This document shows, in pieces, positions 44,805 through 53,844 of a stretch of DNA of 64,000 nucleotides. Location of the stretch: assembly GCF_030546755.1 (NCBI RefSeq), contig NZ_JAUOPE010000007.1, forward strand, positions 1 to 64,000, in the 5' to 3' direction. The translations under genes were made by a program, and so were the position numbers. The notes under the pieces were generated by a model that saw nothing but the letters and a program-made list of their open reading frames with translations, had not been told where the DNA came from and did not search any database. The DNA comes from Colwellia sp. 1_MG-2023. GTDB lineage: Bacteria; Pseudomonadota; Gammaproteobacteria; Enterobacterales; Alteromonadaceae. Numbering within the stretch: the stretch's first letter is position 1; each line of letters begins with the position of its first letter.

Positions 44805-47372
44805 TTATATCTTTAAAGCAGCATCCAACTTCTCTTTTAAATCTTTGGAAAGATTTGGCAACAAGGCTAATTCTGCTAATTGCTCTTTCATCAATAATTG
44901 TCTTTCATCATCAAAACGATCAAATTGAATTAAAGGGGTAATTAGCCTAGAAGCTACTTGCGGGTTAATTTCATTAAGTTGCTTTAATTGCATTGTTAAA
45001 AATTGATAGCCCCTACCGCTAATACAATGAAAATACCTTGGGTTTTGGTGAGCAAATGCTCCAATTAAAGCACGTGCTCGATTGGGGTTTTTCAAAGTAA
45101 ATAAAGGGTGTGACAGTAGTTTATCTAAATGAGTAAATATTTCTTCACTCGCTAAACTCGCTTGTATCGTAAACCACTTATCCATCACTAGCGGCGTTTC
45201 GTACCATTGTTGCTCAAAATCAGCCATTAACATTGAAAAATCACTATGCTCTACTTTTGCACAAGCGGATAAAGCCGCTAAAGTATCTGTCATATTATCT
45301 GACTTTTCATAATGCTTAGTAATAAGACTTTGATGCTCAGCCACTTCTGATAAATAAGAAAAGCACTTGTTTTTAAGCGCCCTTTCACCTATCGAAAGAC
45401 TATCGTTACTATAACTCTTTTCGTAATGAGTTTGATAGATGTCTAAAAATTGTGTGTTAAGTCCTGTTGCTAAAAACACTTTCACTTGTTTGATAGCATT
45501 AAGTAAAACAATAGGATCGGCTTTGTTAGCTTGCTCAAGCAGCTCATCAAAACTTGGCAGTGTAATTTGTTCAGCTTTTAATGCAGGGTCGCTATCCGAA
45601 GTTAAAATCTTAGCAAAAGCTGTGATCAATTTTTGAGGTAAAGCAAATTCACTATCATTCATTAAAGTTAAAATATACCCCGTCAATAAGCTTTGTCCAG
45701 CATCCCAGCGATTAAAGGCATCACTGGCATCAACCATTAAGGTTTCTAATTCATCATTGTCTTGTTGAAAGTTAACTTTTACCGGCGCACTAAAATCAGA
45801 TAAAAATGCCACAATCGGTTTAGATTTAAAGTTGTTAAATTGCCAAGTTTGTTCATTTTTAGTTAATGCTAAGCAATGCTGCTCTTTTTGCTTTCCATTA
45901 ATTAACTCTATTTTAATCGGAATATGTAAATCTGTTTTTTCAGGCTGTACTTTACTTGGCTTATTTATTTGTTTAACGGTAAGGTAAAACTTATTGCTCG
46001 TTTCATCATAGCTTTCAACCACCGTTAATTCAGGAGTACCTGATTGACTATACCAATGTTTAAACTGTTGTAAGTTAACACCTGAAGCGTCAGCCATAGC
46101 ATCAACAAAATCGTCACAAGTGACAGCCATACCATCAAAACGCTTAAAATATAAATCCATGCCTTTTCGAAAGTTATCTTTACCTAATAACGTATGGATC
46201 ATACGGATCACTTCCGCACCCTTTTCATAAACGGTTAATGTATAAAAGTTGTTCATTTCGACAACTTTTTCAGGGCGAATGGGATGAGCCATTGGCCCCG
46301 CATCTTCAGCAAATTGATGAGCACGAAGTACTCGAACATTTTGTATTCGAGCAACTGCGGCTGAATGCATATCAGCACTAAATTGTTGATCTCTAAATAC
46401 TGTTAGCCCTTCCTTTAGGCTTAACTGAAACCAATCTCGACAAGTAACACGATTCCCCGTCCAATTATGAAAATATTCATGAGCAATGACGGCTTCTATA
46501 TTAAAATAATCAGTATCTGTCGCACTTTTTTGATCCGCTAAAACAAATTTACTATTAAAAACATTCAGTCCTTTGTTTTCCATCGCGCCCATATTAAAAA
46601 AGTCGACCGCGACTATCATATAAATATCCAAGTCGTATTCTAAGCCAAACGTTTCTTCGTCCCATTGCATCGACTTTTTCAGCGATTCCATGGCATGATG
46701 TGCTTTAAATAAATTGCCTCTATCGACAAAAATCTCTAAAGCAACGTCTTTGCCAGAACTTGTTTTGAAAGTATCTACGAGTAAATCAAAATCCCCCGCC
46801 ACCAGAGCAAATAAATAACAAGGCTTCAAGAAAGGATCTTGCCAAGTAACAAAATGCATATTATTGGGCAGATCACCCTCGGCGATTTTATTGCCATTTG
46901 AAAGTAAAAAAGGATAGTTGTTTTTATCTGCGATGATTTTGGTGGTAAATTTAGCCATCACATCTGGACGATCTAAATAATAGCTAATGCGTCTAAACCC
47001 TTCGGCTTCACATTGAGTACAAAAAGCACCGCCTGATTTAAATAAGCCTTCAAGTGAAGTATTGTCTTCCGGATTCACTTCGGTGACCACAATCAAAGTA
47101 AAATTGGATTTTACTTTTTCGATAGTTAACAATTCATCCGTCACTTGATACTGATCTTTATTTAACGTTTCTCCATCAATAGACACTGACAATAATGTTA
47201 AATGCTCACCATTTAACACTAAATCGGTATTAGCGTTATTCACTCGTGAAATTTTCATTTCATTAGTCACGATTGTTGCATTATCAGCGAGTTCAAACGT
47301 AAGGTTTACATTAGAAATGGCAAAGTCGCTAGCTTGATAATCCGCTAATATTCGTGCTGCGTTATCTGTCAT
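44805..47372 (-). CDS. pepN: Aminopeptidase N (M1 metallopeptidase)
   Basis: Cytoplasmic zinc aminopeptidase with broad specificity that finishes protein breakdown. The 855-residue protein has the substrate-anchoring GAMENKG (around residue 261) and the zinc site HEYFH-x18-E with H298, H302 and E321, plus E299 as general base. These correspond to H297, E298, H301 and E320 in E. coli PepN. An N-terminal beta-saddle domain and a long C-terminal helical domain complete it. It leads a two-gene unit with DUF2835. Confidence 0.97.
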   Translation of the reverse strand: MTDNAARILADYQASDFAISNVNLTFELADNATIVTNEMKISRVNNANTDLVLNGEHLTLLSVSIDGETLNKDQYQVTDELLTIEKVKSNFTLIVVTEVNPEDNTSLEGLFKSGGAFCTQCEAEGFRRISYYLDRPDVMAKFTTKIIADKNNYPFLLSNGNKIAEGDLPNNMHFVTWQDPFLKPCYLFALVAGDFDLLVDTFKTSSGKDVALEIFVDRGNLFKAHHAMESLKKSMQWDEETFGLEYDLDIYMIVAVDFFNMGAMENKGLNVFNSKFVLADQKSATDTDYFNIEAVIAHEYFHNWTGNRVTCRDWFQLSLKEGLTVFRDQQFSADMHSAAVARIQNVRVLRAHQFAEDAGPMAHPIRPEKVVEMNNFYTLTVYEKGAEVIRMIHTLLGKDNFRKGMDLYFKRFDGMAVTCDDFVDAMADASGVNLQQFKHWYSQSGTPELTVVESYDETSNKFYLTVKQINKPSKVQPEKTDLHIPIKIELINGKQKEQHCLALTKNEQTWQFNNFKSKPIVAFLSDFSAPVKVNFQQDNDELETLMVDASDAFNRWDAGQSLLTGYILTLMNDSEFALPQKLITAFAKILTSDSDPALKAEQITLPSFDELLEQANKADPIVLLNAIKQVKVFLATGLNTQFLDIYQTHYEKSYSNDSLSIGERALKNKCFSYLSEVAEHQSLITKHYEKSDNMTDTLAALSACAKVEHSDFSMLMADFEQQWYETPLVMDKWFTIQASLASEEIFTHLDKLLSHPLFTLKNPNRARALIGAFAHQNPRYFHCISGRGYQFLTMQLKQLNEINPQVASRLITPLIQFDRFDDERQLLMKEQLAELALLPNLSKDLKEKLDAALKI

Positions 47373-47441
47373 AAAGAGATCCTAGTAAAAATATTACTTA
47401 TATTTTGCCATGCTTTGTCACATAAACAAAATCGCATAATG

Positions 47442-47466
47442 AAAAAAGCCTGCTGTGAACAGGCTT
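47442..47466 (-). terminator. Terminator after the NhaC-type antiporter gene
   Basis: AAGCCTG (47446-47452) and CAGGCTT (47460-47466) pair around a seven-base loop. A T run follows on the minus strand (complement of 47442-47447). It lies about 90 bases after the antiporter stop. Confidence 0.8.
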
Positions 47467-47557
47467 AAAAATGAATGATTATTTAATTTATATTTTTAAA
47501 ATGATGGCTATTGATTATCAAGCAATATCCGAATTCAAACTTTCAGCTCACCTTCCT

Positions 47558-49015
47558 TTAATTCTCATCGGTAATCTTTTTAATTTTAAAGCCTACATAA
47601 CCATAAATAATAGCCATAATTGGGTTAATTAGGTTGAAAAAACAATAAAATATATACTCATAAGAAGTCAAAGCCAAGGCGCCAAACATAAATGCACCAC
47701 ACGTATTCCATGGAATAAGCGGTGAAGTGATGGTACCTGAATCTTCCAAAGTTCTACTTAACACTGTTGGATGTAAGCCACGTCGTTCGTATTCTTCTTT
47801 GTACATTCTACCAGGCATGACGATTGCCATATATTGATCAGCTGTGATTAAGTTAGTGCCGATACACGTCGCCACAGTACTGGCAATTAAACTACCTGTA
47901 GATTTGGCTGCTGCCAAAATAGATTCAACAAACTTTCTCAACATTCCTAAATGCTCTAATACAGCACCAAAACTTAACGCACAAATCACAAGCCATATGG
48001 TATTTAACATGCTTGACATACCACCACGACTTAAAAGCTCATCAATTTCACTGTTGCCGGTTTCAACTACCACACCGTCAAAAAAAGCGGTCCATATCAC
48101 CGTGATATTTGCCGTTGATTGACTCACACCATCTTCAACCATAGTTAAAATTAGATCTTGTTGAAAAATTGCGGCCCAAATAGCACCAATAATGGCACCA
48201 ACTGCAACGGCAGGAAAAGCGGGCACTTTTTTGTAAGCTAGACCGAGTAAAATTACTAATGGAATTAAATTTAACACTGAAATATTATAGGTCGATAGCA
48301 AGGTATTACTGAGCGTTTCGATAGTAGCAGCATTAACTTCTCCCGCCGCTGAATGATTAAAACCGATAATAAGAAATAAAGTAAGAGCGATACTTATTGA
48401 GGGAATAGTGGTCCATAACATATAACGAATATGGGCAAATAATTCACTGCCTGCAACCGCAGGTGCTAAATTAGTAGTCTCTGATAAAGGAGATAATTTA
48501 TCACCAAAATATGCCCCTGAAATAACGGCACCTGCCGTTATCGCACTAGACATTTCGAAGCCATTAGCAATACCAATAAACGCAACCCCTATCGTGGCAG
48601 CGGTTGTCCACGAACTGCCTATACTCATCGCAACAATACCACACACCAAACAAGCAGCGGCATAGAACCAACTTGGGTCAATAATTTGTAAACCAAAATA
48701 AATCATGGTTGGTACCGTTCCAGATAACAACCATGTGCCAATTAACGCCCCGACAGTTAATAAAATTAAAACAGCTCCCAAAGAAATGGATATTCCACGA
48801 ACAATCGCTTTCTCGATAGATGCCCAGCTATAGCCATTTTTTAGTCCTATGACAATCGCAATTCCCATAGCAAACAACAAGGCTATTTGATTTGGACCAT
48901 AGGATGAGTTATCAGCGAAATAACTAACGGACGCTGCTAACATGAAGATTAATGAAAGAAGAGGAATTAAAGCATCAAAAAAACTAGGTGCTTTACTTTG
49001 ATTTTCAATTGACAT
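47558..49015 (-). CDS. nhaC: NhaC-family Na+/H+ antiporter
   Basis: Inner-membrane cation/proton antiporter, fitting a marine sodium-rich lifestyle. The 485 residues form about eleven to twelve hydrophobic segments. Recognisable family segments are GTWLLSGTVPTMIYFGL, SSWTTAATIGVAFIGIA, AVISGAYFGDKLSPLSETTNLA and SGTITSPLIPWNTCGAF. It is a single-gene unit with terminators on both sides. Some relatives exchange malate/lactate or organic solutes rather than protons, so ion specificity is not certain. Confidence 0.87.
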   Translation of the reverse strand: MSIENQSKAPSFFDALIPLLSLIFMLAASVSYFADNSSYGPNQIALLFAMGIAIVIGLKNGYSWASIEKAIVRGISISLGAVLILLTVGALIGTWLLSGTVPTMIYFGLQIIDPSWFYAAACLVCGIVAMSIGSSWTTAATIGVAFIGIANGFEMSSAITAGAVISGAYFGDKLSPLSETTNLAPAVAGSELFAHIRYMLWTTIPSISIALTLFLIIGFNHSAAGEVNAATIETLSNTLLSTYNISVLNLIPLVILLGLAYKKVPAFPAVAVGAIIGAIWAAIFQQDLILTMVEDGVSQSTANITVIWTAFFDGVVVETGNSEIDELLSRGGMSSMLNTIWLVICALSFGAVLEHLGMLRKFVESILAAAKSTGSLIASTVATCIGTNLITADQYMAIVMPGRMYKEEYERRGLHPTVLSRTLEDSGTITSPLIPWNTCGAFMFGALALTSYEYIFYCFFNLINPIMAIIYGYVGFKIKKITDEN

Positions 49016-49197
49016 AAATGCGTTTAACCTTAATACAAGTAGTTTTATTATAATAGTTTTAAGTGTAACGGGTCATAACATGCCTTGACTTGCCTAGGGT
49101 TGCAAGAACTTTATTGTAAACGAACAATTATTGAACAAGAAAATTTACAGTAAAAATTAATAACTATTCACCAATATTGATTAAAAATATTTATAAA

Positions 49198-49225
49198 TAA
49201 AAAAACCGCCGTTAAAGGCGGTTTT
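49198..49225 (-). terminator. Terminator after prc
   Basis: AAAACCGCC (49202-49210) and GGCGGTTTT (49217-49225) are perfect nine-base arms around GTTAAA. On the minus strand a T run follows. It ends the msrC-proQ-prc unit 17 bases after the prc stop. Confidence 0.9.
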
Positions 49226-49241
49226 AAAACAGGTTTGTTTA

Positions 49242-51275
49242 TTATTTTTTAGCCACTTTGCCAAGTGATACCAAATCAAAGGTAATTTTAGCTGTTTCCG
49301 TTAAAAAGGGATCTAATTCATCAAGCTCATCGGGTAAATCATCTAATGATGTAACAGGTTCTTTACCCATGGCAGATAAACGTTCATTCACTCGCACTAA
49401 TTGTTTAGCTTTTCTCTCATCGGCTTTAGCTTTTCGTTCAGCTAAGTTTAATGATATAGTTTTATTATCTTTCTCGGCTTTATATTCCTTAATATCATCA
49501 AGAAGGTAATTAAACTCAGTGTTGGTTTTAATTCTTTCTCGATGTAAAGAAGTTAAATACTCAACATCAGTCGCAATATTTTTTAACCGTGCATAAGGAG
49601 CTTTAGGTACTTGATCCCAAGGTAATGCATTCTCCTCTTTGCTTTCTCCCCAATCTTGTGGGTCGATCGCTGATGGGAATTCAATATCAGGCAATACACC
49701 ACGGTGTTGAGTACTGCCACCGTTAATACGATAAAACTTTGCAATAGTGTATTGAATACTTCCTAAAGGCTTATCGTACAAATCATAAACACGTCCAAGA
49801 GGACGGTGTTGTTGAACAGTTCCTTTACCAAAAGTATGTTCACCGACGATGACACCTCGTCCATAATCTTGAATAGCGGCAGAGAATATTTCTGAAGCTG
49901 ATGCACTATAACGATCAACCATCACAGTTAAAGGACCGTCATAATAACTTACACCGTCTTTATCACGGTTCACTGAAATTCGATTCGCACCATCTCTTAC
50001 TTGTGACACAGGGCCTTTATCAATAAATAAGCCTGTCAACAACGTAGATTCAGTTAAAGAACCACCACCATTACCGCGTAAATCGATAATGATCCCTTCA
50101 ATATCTTGTTCTTTTAACTTATCAATTTCTTTTTTAACATCTCTAGATAAGTTATTGTAAAAACTAGGAATATTAATAACTCCTAATTTTTTACTGCTTT
50201 CATCTCCAGGCTTCTCATAGAATACCTCAGACTTGGCAGCCCTATCTTCTAAAATAATTTTATCACGGATAATTGATACGACTTTTATGCTAGATTCATC
50301 AATTTCTTCACCAGAAAGAACTTGCAGGCGAACTTTACTACCTTTTGGCCCTTTGATTAAATCAACGACGTCATCTAACCGCCAACCGATCACATCTTCA
50401 AATTTTTCTTCACCTTGAGAAACACCAACAATACGATCTTTTGGCTTTAACGCTTTAGATTTATCTGCTGGGCCACCCGTAACAATGCTTTGAATGACCG
50501 TATAATCTTCTTCTGCTCTTAAAACTGCGCCAATTCCCTCAAGTGATAAATTCATATCCATCTGGAATCGTTCAGCATTTCTTGGGGATAAGTACGAAGT
50601 ATGAGGTTCAACCACACGAGCAAAACTATTCATCACGATTTGAAAAACGTCTTCACTTTCACTTTGTTTTAAACGTTTTATGGCATAGCGATAACGCTTT
50701 CCTAATACTTCTTGAACTTTTTCCCATTCTTTACCCGCTAGCGTTAAATTTAGCGCATCATATTTAACTTTTAATCGCCATAATTCATTTAACTCAACCT
50801 CAGAAACTGGCCAATCAGCATTTTCGCGATCATAGGTATAAGTTTCTTCTTTGGTGAAATCGAAAGGCTTTTCTAATAAGGTTAGCGCGTATTCATAACG
50901 CTCTAATCGACGTTGCATATTTAAATTATAAATATCATAAGCGACATCAAGTTTTCCACGAGCAATAACGCTATCAAAATCTAAACGATATTTTTCAAAC
51001 CCCTTAATATCAGAAGCTAAAAAGACATTACGATTGTAATCGAGTTGTTTGATATAACGATCAAAAATCTGTTCAGATAAAACATCATCCATCTGAACAG
51101 TTTTATAATGAGCACGGGTAAATTGTGCAGTAATTCTTTTACTAGAAGCAGCATGCTGACCTTCAGGTGCTAAAATCGGCAAAGGTGTTGATTTGTCAGC
51201 ATTTGATAAAGCAAATAGGCTAACAGAGGTTAGCGATAACGATACGGCAAGTGCGATACGACAAATTTTTTGCAT
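49242..51275 (-). CDS. prc: Tail-specific carboxy-terminal protease Prc (Tsp)
   Basis: Periplasmic serine protease that processes penicillin-binding protein 3 and degrades tagged proteins. A signal peptide lies at residues 1-22 or so (ALAVSLSLTSVSLFA). An N-terminal helical region, a PDZ domain (about residues 245-325, with LEGIGAVLRAEEDY) and the S41 protease core follow. The catalytic dyad is S459 in YSASASEIF and K484 in TFGKGTVQQ, spaced as S430/K455 in E. coli. A C-terminal helical extension completes the 677 residues. It lies 17 bases after proQ, as in E. coli. Confidence 0.96.
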   Translation of the reverse strand: MQKICRIALAVSLSLTSVSLFALSNADKSTPLPILAPEGQHAASSKRITAQFTRAHYKTVQMDDVLSEQIFDRYIKQLDYNRNVFLASDIKGFEKYRLDFDSVIARGKLDVAYDIYNLNMQRRLERYEYALTLLEKPFDFTKEETYTYDRENADWPVSEVELNELWRLKVKYDALNLTLAGKEWEKVQEVLGKRYRYAIKRLKQSESEDVFQIVMNSFARVVEPHTSYLSPRNAERFQMDMNLSLEGIGAVLRAEEDYTVIQSIVTGGPADKSKALKPKDRIVGVSQGEEKFEDVIGWRLDDVVDLIKGPKGSKVRLQVLSGEEIDESSIKVVSIIRDKIILEDRAAKSEVFYEKPGDESSKKLGVINIPSFYNNLSRDVKKEIDKLKEQDIEGIIIDLRGNGGGSLTESTLLTGLFIDKGPVSQVRDGANRISVNRDKDGVSYYDGPLTVMVDRYSASASEIFSAAIQDYGRGVIVGEHTFGKGTVQQHRPLGRVYDLYDKPLGSIQYTIAKFYRINGGSTQHRGVLPDIEFPSAIDPQDWGESKEENALPWDQVPKAPYARLKNIATDVEYLTSLHRERIKTNTEFNYLLDDIKEYKAEKDNKTISLNLAERKAKADERKAKQLVRVNERLSAMGKEPVTSLDDLPDELDELDPFLTETAKITFDLVSLGKVAKK

Positions 51276-51292
51276 GCTTGCTACTCCATAAA

Positions 51293-52021
51293 TTATTCAG
51301 TGAAAATATTTTTGACTTGAGTTTTGACAACCATTCCAGAATTAAGTTGCACACTCACTTCATTGCCCGAAACTTCAGTAATAACAGCATCAATTGGCGA
51401 ATTTCCTAATTGAACTTTAACTGCTTTACCTACAGTTACTGCACTTGACTCTACAGGTTTAAGTTTAACTGTTACTTTAGATTGTGCACGGTTAGTTGAC
51501 TTTACAGCTTTAAACTTAGCTTTATCTTTTACCTTGCTTTTATCGCCTGACTTTAACTGTGCGTCTTTATTTTCAGGCTTTTTACCTTTATAAGTTTTTT
51601 TACCATTATTGTCTTTATAATTTTTGTTACCAAATTTTTCTTGGCTTTCTTTTAACGTTTTAGCCGCATAATCTGCTTGTTCTTGATCAATTTCAGCCGC
51701 TTGTTCGCCATTAATATCTACACGAAATGCACCTAATTTAATAGCTTTTAAGTAGCGCCAGCTACTTGTGTAATGACGAAGCGCTTGACGTAAACGTGTT
51801 TTACTTACCGTATCGTCATCAGTTAACTGTTCAGCAAGATCTTGGAAGATACCTATTTTAAGTGGTTTAGCAGCACCTTCGATTGAAAAACATGCAGGAA
51901 ATTTTTCCGCTAAATAAGCGATAATTTCTTTAGTACTGGTGCGTTTAGTATTAGCCTCAACCTGAGCTTCTGTTTCTACTGCAGTTTCTACAGGTGTTTC
52001 ACTTTCTGTTTTAGTTTCCAT
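51293..52021 (-). CDS. proQ: RNA chaperone ProQ
   Basis: ProQ/FinO-domain RNA chaperone that binds small RNAs and mRNA 3' ends. The FinO-like domain lies after a short acidic lead (residues about 25-135: TKEIIAYLAEKFPACFS, LRQALRHYTSSWRYLKAI). A long lysine-rich, low-complexity linker follows (about 140-190), then a compact C-terminal Tudor-like domain from about residue 192 (VTVGKAVKVQLGNSPIDAVI). This matches E. coli ProQ (232). It lies directly upstream of prc. Confidence 0.95.
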   Translation of the reverse strand: METKTESETPVETAVETEAQVEANTKRTSTKEIIAYLAEKFPACFSIEGAAKPLKIGIFQDLAEQLTDDDTVSKTRLRQALRHYTSSWRYLKAIKLGAFRVDINGEQAAEIDQEQADYAAKTLKESQEKFGNKNYKDNNGKKTYKGKKPENKDAQLKSGDKSKVKDKAKFKAVKSTNRAQSKVTVKLKPVESSAVTVGKAVKVQLGNSPIDAVITEVSGNEVSVQLNSGMVVKTQVKNIFTE

Positions 52022-52040
52022 AATACAACTTTCTATTAAA

Positions 52041-52322
52041 TTACTCTGTTAAATACTGATCACGATTAGCAAGCAGGTTTTGACACCAGTCACTAATATC
52101 TGAACTTTCAATTTCGGCTAAAGCATCTTGCCCTATCCAGTTTTCCCAAACCAAAGCTAGTAATTCACTTAATACCTCAGGTTCAATGTCTTCTTCTGCA
52201 TAATCATACAAAGTATGATAAATCTCATTAAGATTTTCTGCGACTAACTCTTCCTGACCATCCCAGTCACCAACAACGGCTTCTGAAACCAGATAATCAT
52301 GAATAACAACAAATTCTTTCAT
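52041..52322 (-). CDS. Small acidic protein of unknown family
   Basis: I do not recognise this 93-residue protein. It is highly acidic (many Asp and Glu, hardly any Lys or Arg), rich in aromatic residues, and probably all-helical (ENLNEIYHTLYDYAEEDIEP and SELLALVWENWIGQDALAEI). No signal peptide or membrane segment is seen. It lies two bases after msrC and 19 before proQ on the same strand, with good coupling, so it is very likely translated. The composition, resembling nucleic acid mimics or partners of basic proteins, might suggest an interaction with lysine-rich ProQ, but that is speculation. Confidence 0.75.
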   Translation of the reverse strand: MKEFVVIHDYLVSEAVVGDWDGQEELVAENLNEIYHTLYDYAEEDIEPEVLSELLALVWENWIGQDALAEIESSDISDWCQNLLANRDQYLTE

Positions 52323-52324
52323 GA

Positions 52325-52798
52325 TTACGACTCTTGTGTTTTATCAACTGATTGTGCAAAAATTTCAACAATTGCTTCTAGGCCTTGTTGATCATCTTCA
52401 TCAAAACGATCAAACGCTACACTGTCGATGTCTAACACAGCAATAATTTTATTTTTCACTACAACTGGGATAACGATTTCAGAATTACTTGCCGCATCAC
52501 AAGCTATATGTCCTGAAAACTGATGTACATCGGCAATACGTTGAGTTTTGTTTTCTGAAACCGCTGTACCACAAACCCCTTTACCTACGGGGATCCTAAT
52601 ACAAGCAATTTTACCTTGAAACGGCCCTAAAACAAGCTCTTGGCCAAAAACCCGATAAAAACCGACCCAATTCACTTTATCCAAAGCGTCAAAAAGTAAC
52701 GCACTAATATTAGCCATATTAGCAATGATATCTTTTTCATCACCAATAATAGCGTTAGTTTGCTGTGTTAACTGAGCATAAAAATCAGTTTTAAGCAT
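52325..52798 (-). CDS. msrC: Free methionine-(R)-sulfoxide reductase (GAF domain)
   Basis: Reduces free methionine (R)-sulfoxide in the cytoplasm. The 157 residues form a single GAF domain with the three family cysteines C66 (KIACIRIP), C76 (GKGVCGTAV) and C100 (HIACDAASNS), spaced 10 and 24 residues apart exactly as C84, C94 and C118 of E. coli MsrC (YebR). WVGFYRV and IVIPVVVKNKI are also conserved. The position upstream of proQ-prc matches the E. coli neighbourhood. Confidence 0.94.
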   Translation of the reverse strand: MLKTDFYAQLTQQTNAIIGDEKDIIANMANISALLFDALDKVNWVGFYRVFGQELVLGPFQGKIACIRIPVGKGVCGTAVSENKTQRIADVHQFSGHIACDAASNSEIVIPVVVKNKIIAVLDIDSVAFDRFDEDDQQGLEAIVEIFAQSVDKTQES

Positions 52799-52895
52799 AG
52801 AAATAATTCACTATTTTCAAAATGGCCATAACATACCGCGATAATACGCTAAATTAAAGCTTTATGGCAGATATATTCCTAAATAGACAGATTAT

Positions 52896-53651
52896 CTAAT
52901 CATCTATGGCATAAATGGCGATAACTTGAGCAGAAACGGCTTTTTTGGTGACTTGCGTACTAAAACTAGATTTTGCCTCACTAGCCATAGTAAATCGCAT
53001 CGGTGAATAATATCCCGATTCTTTTAAAGATAAAAGACCACCTAATTTAACACCGGCTTGCTTTGCGATATCACTTGCTTTTTGTTTCGCTTTATCAATA
53101 GCTTGAGATAAAGCTTGTTGATACAATTTCTCAGAATTTTCCATTGACATTTCAACGGGAGAAATTTGGCTTACCCCTAGTTTAACTAAATCATCAAGTA
53201 TTTGGTCGTAAAGCGATAATTGTTTAAAAGAAATACTAATAGTTCTACTCACTTCAAACTGCGTTAAGCGGCGGGTGTTATCTTGATGTGAACTTTTACC
53301 AGATAATGTTATTTTCTCTTGAGGGTTAATCCGTTTATGTAGCTCTTGCTGTTCAAATGTTATCGAAGGTTTTTCATAAATGGGAAACATATGGACTTGT
53401 GAAGAATCGATACTCTCTTCGTTTATGCCACGTTTTATAAACATTTTTACAATGTTAGCACTTTTATCATCCACTATCGTTTTCGTTTTGTTAGCACTTT
53501 TTCCTCTCTCTTTAATACTAATTGTTAATGAGAATACATCAGGAATTGCCATCACAGACGCTTTACCGGTAACTTCAATCCCCTCAAAAGCATTGACGTT
53601 AGGCAATATGAATAACAAACCAATGGTGACTAATCGTTTAAACATTTTCAC
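52896..53651 (-). CDS. SIMPL-domain (DUF541) exported protein
   Basis: A 251-residue exported protein of the SIMPL/DUF541 family, related to YggE and OMP28-type proteins implicated in oxidative stress. A signal peptide is present (MKMFKRLVTIGLLFILPNVNA, cleavage near residue 22). The mature start IEVTGKASVMAIPDVFSLTISIKERG and the segment ALSQAIDKAKQKASDIAKQAGVKLGGL are the conserved family hallmarks. It is probably a single-gene unit; about 100 bases separate it from msrC. Molecular function is not established for the family. Confidence 0.88.
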   Translation of the reverse strand: MKMFKRLVTIGLLFILPNVNAFEGIEVTGKASVMAIPDVFSLTISIKERGKSANKTKTIVDDKSANIVKMFIKRGINEESIDSSQVHMFPIYEKPSITFEQQELHKRINPQEKITLSGKSSHQDNTRRLTQFEVSRTISISFKQLSLYDQILDDLVKLGVSQISPVEMSMENSEKLYQQALSQAIDKAKQKASDIAKQAGVKLGGLLSLKESGYYSPMRFTMASEAKSSFSTQVTKKAVSAQVIAIYAIDD

Positions 53652-53756
53652 TCCTACAAAAATAAATGAGGTGAATGGGTATTCAATTCACCTTTAATCA
53701 TCTGACAACAAGCATTATTAATAAGTTCAGCTTAACAATTTACCTTTTTCATGCAA

Positions 53757-53793
53757 ATAAAAAGCCCCATAATTTTTATAAAAAATGGGACTT
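53757..53793 (-). terminator. Terminator after prpF
   Basis: On the minus strand AAGTCCCAT and ATGGGGCTT pair (one G-U) around an AT-rich loop and are followed by TTTATTT. It lies about 50 bases after the prpF stop and ends the methylcitrate operon. Confidence 0.8.
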
Positions 53794-53844
53794 CATTTAA
53801 GTTAAGTTTTTAAGAGTAAGAGGCGGCGATTAATAAGTGAGCGT

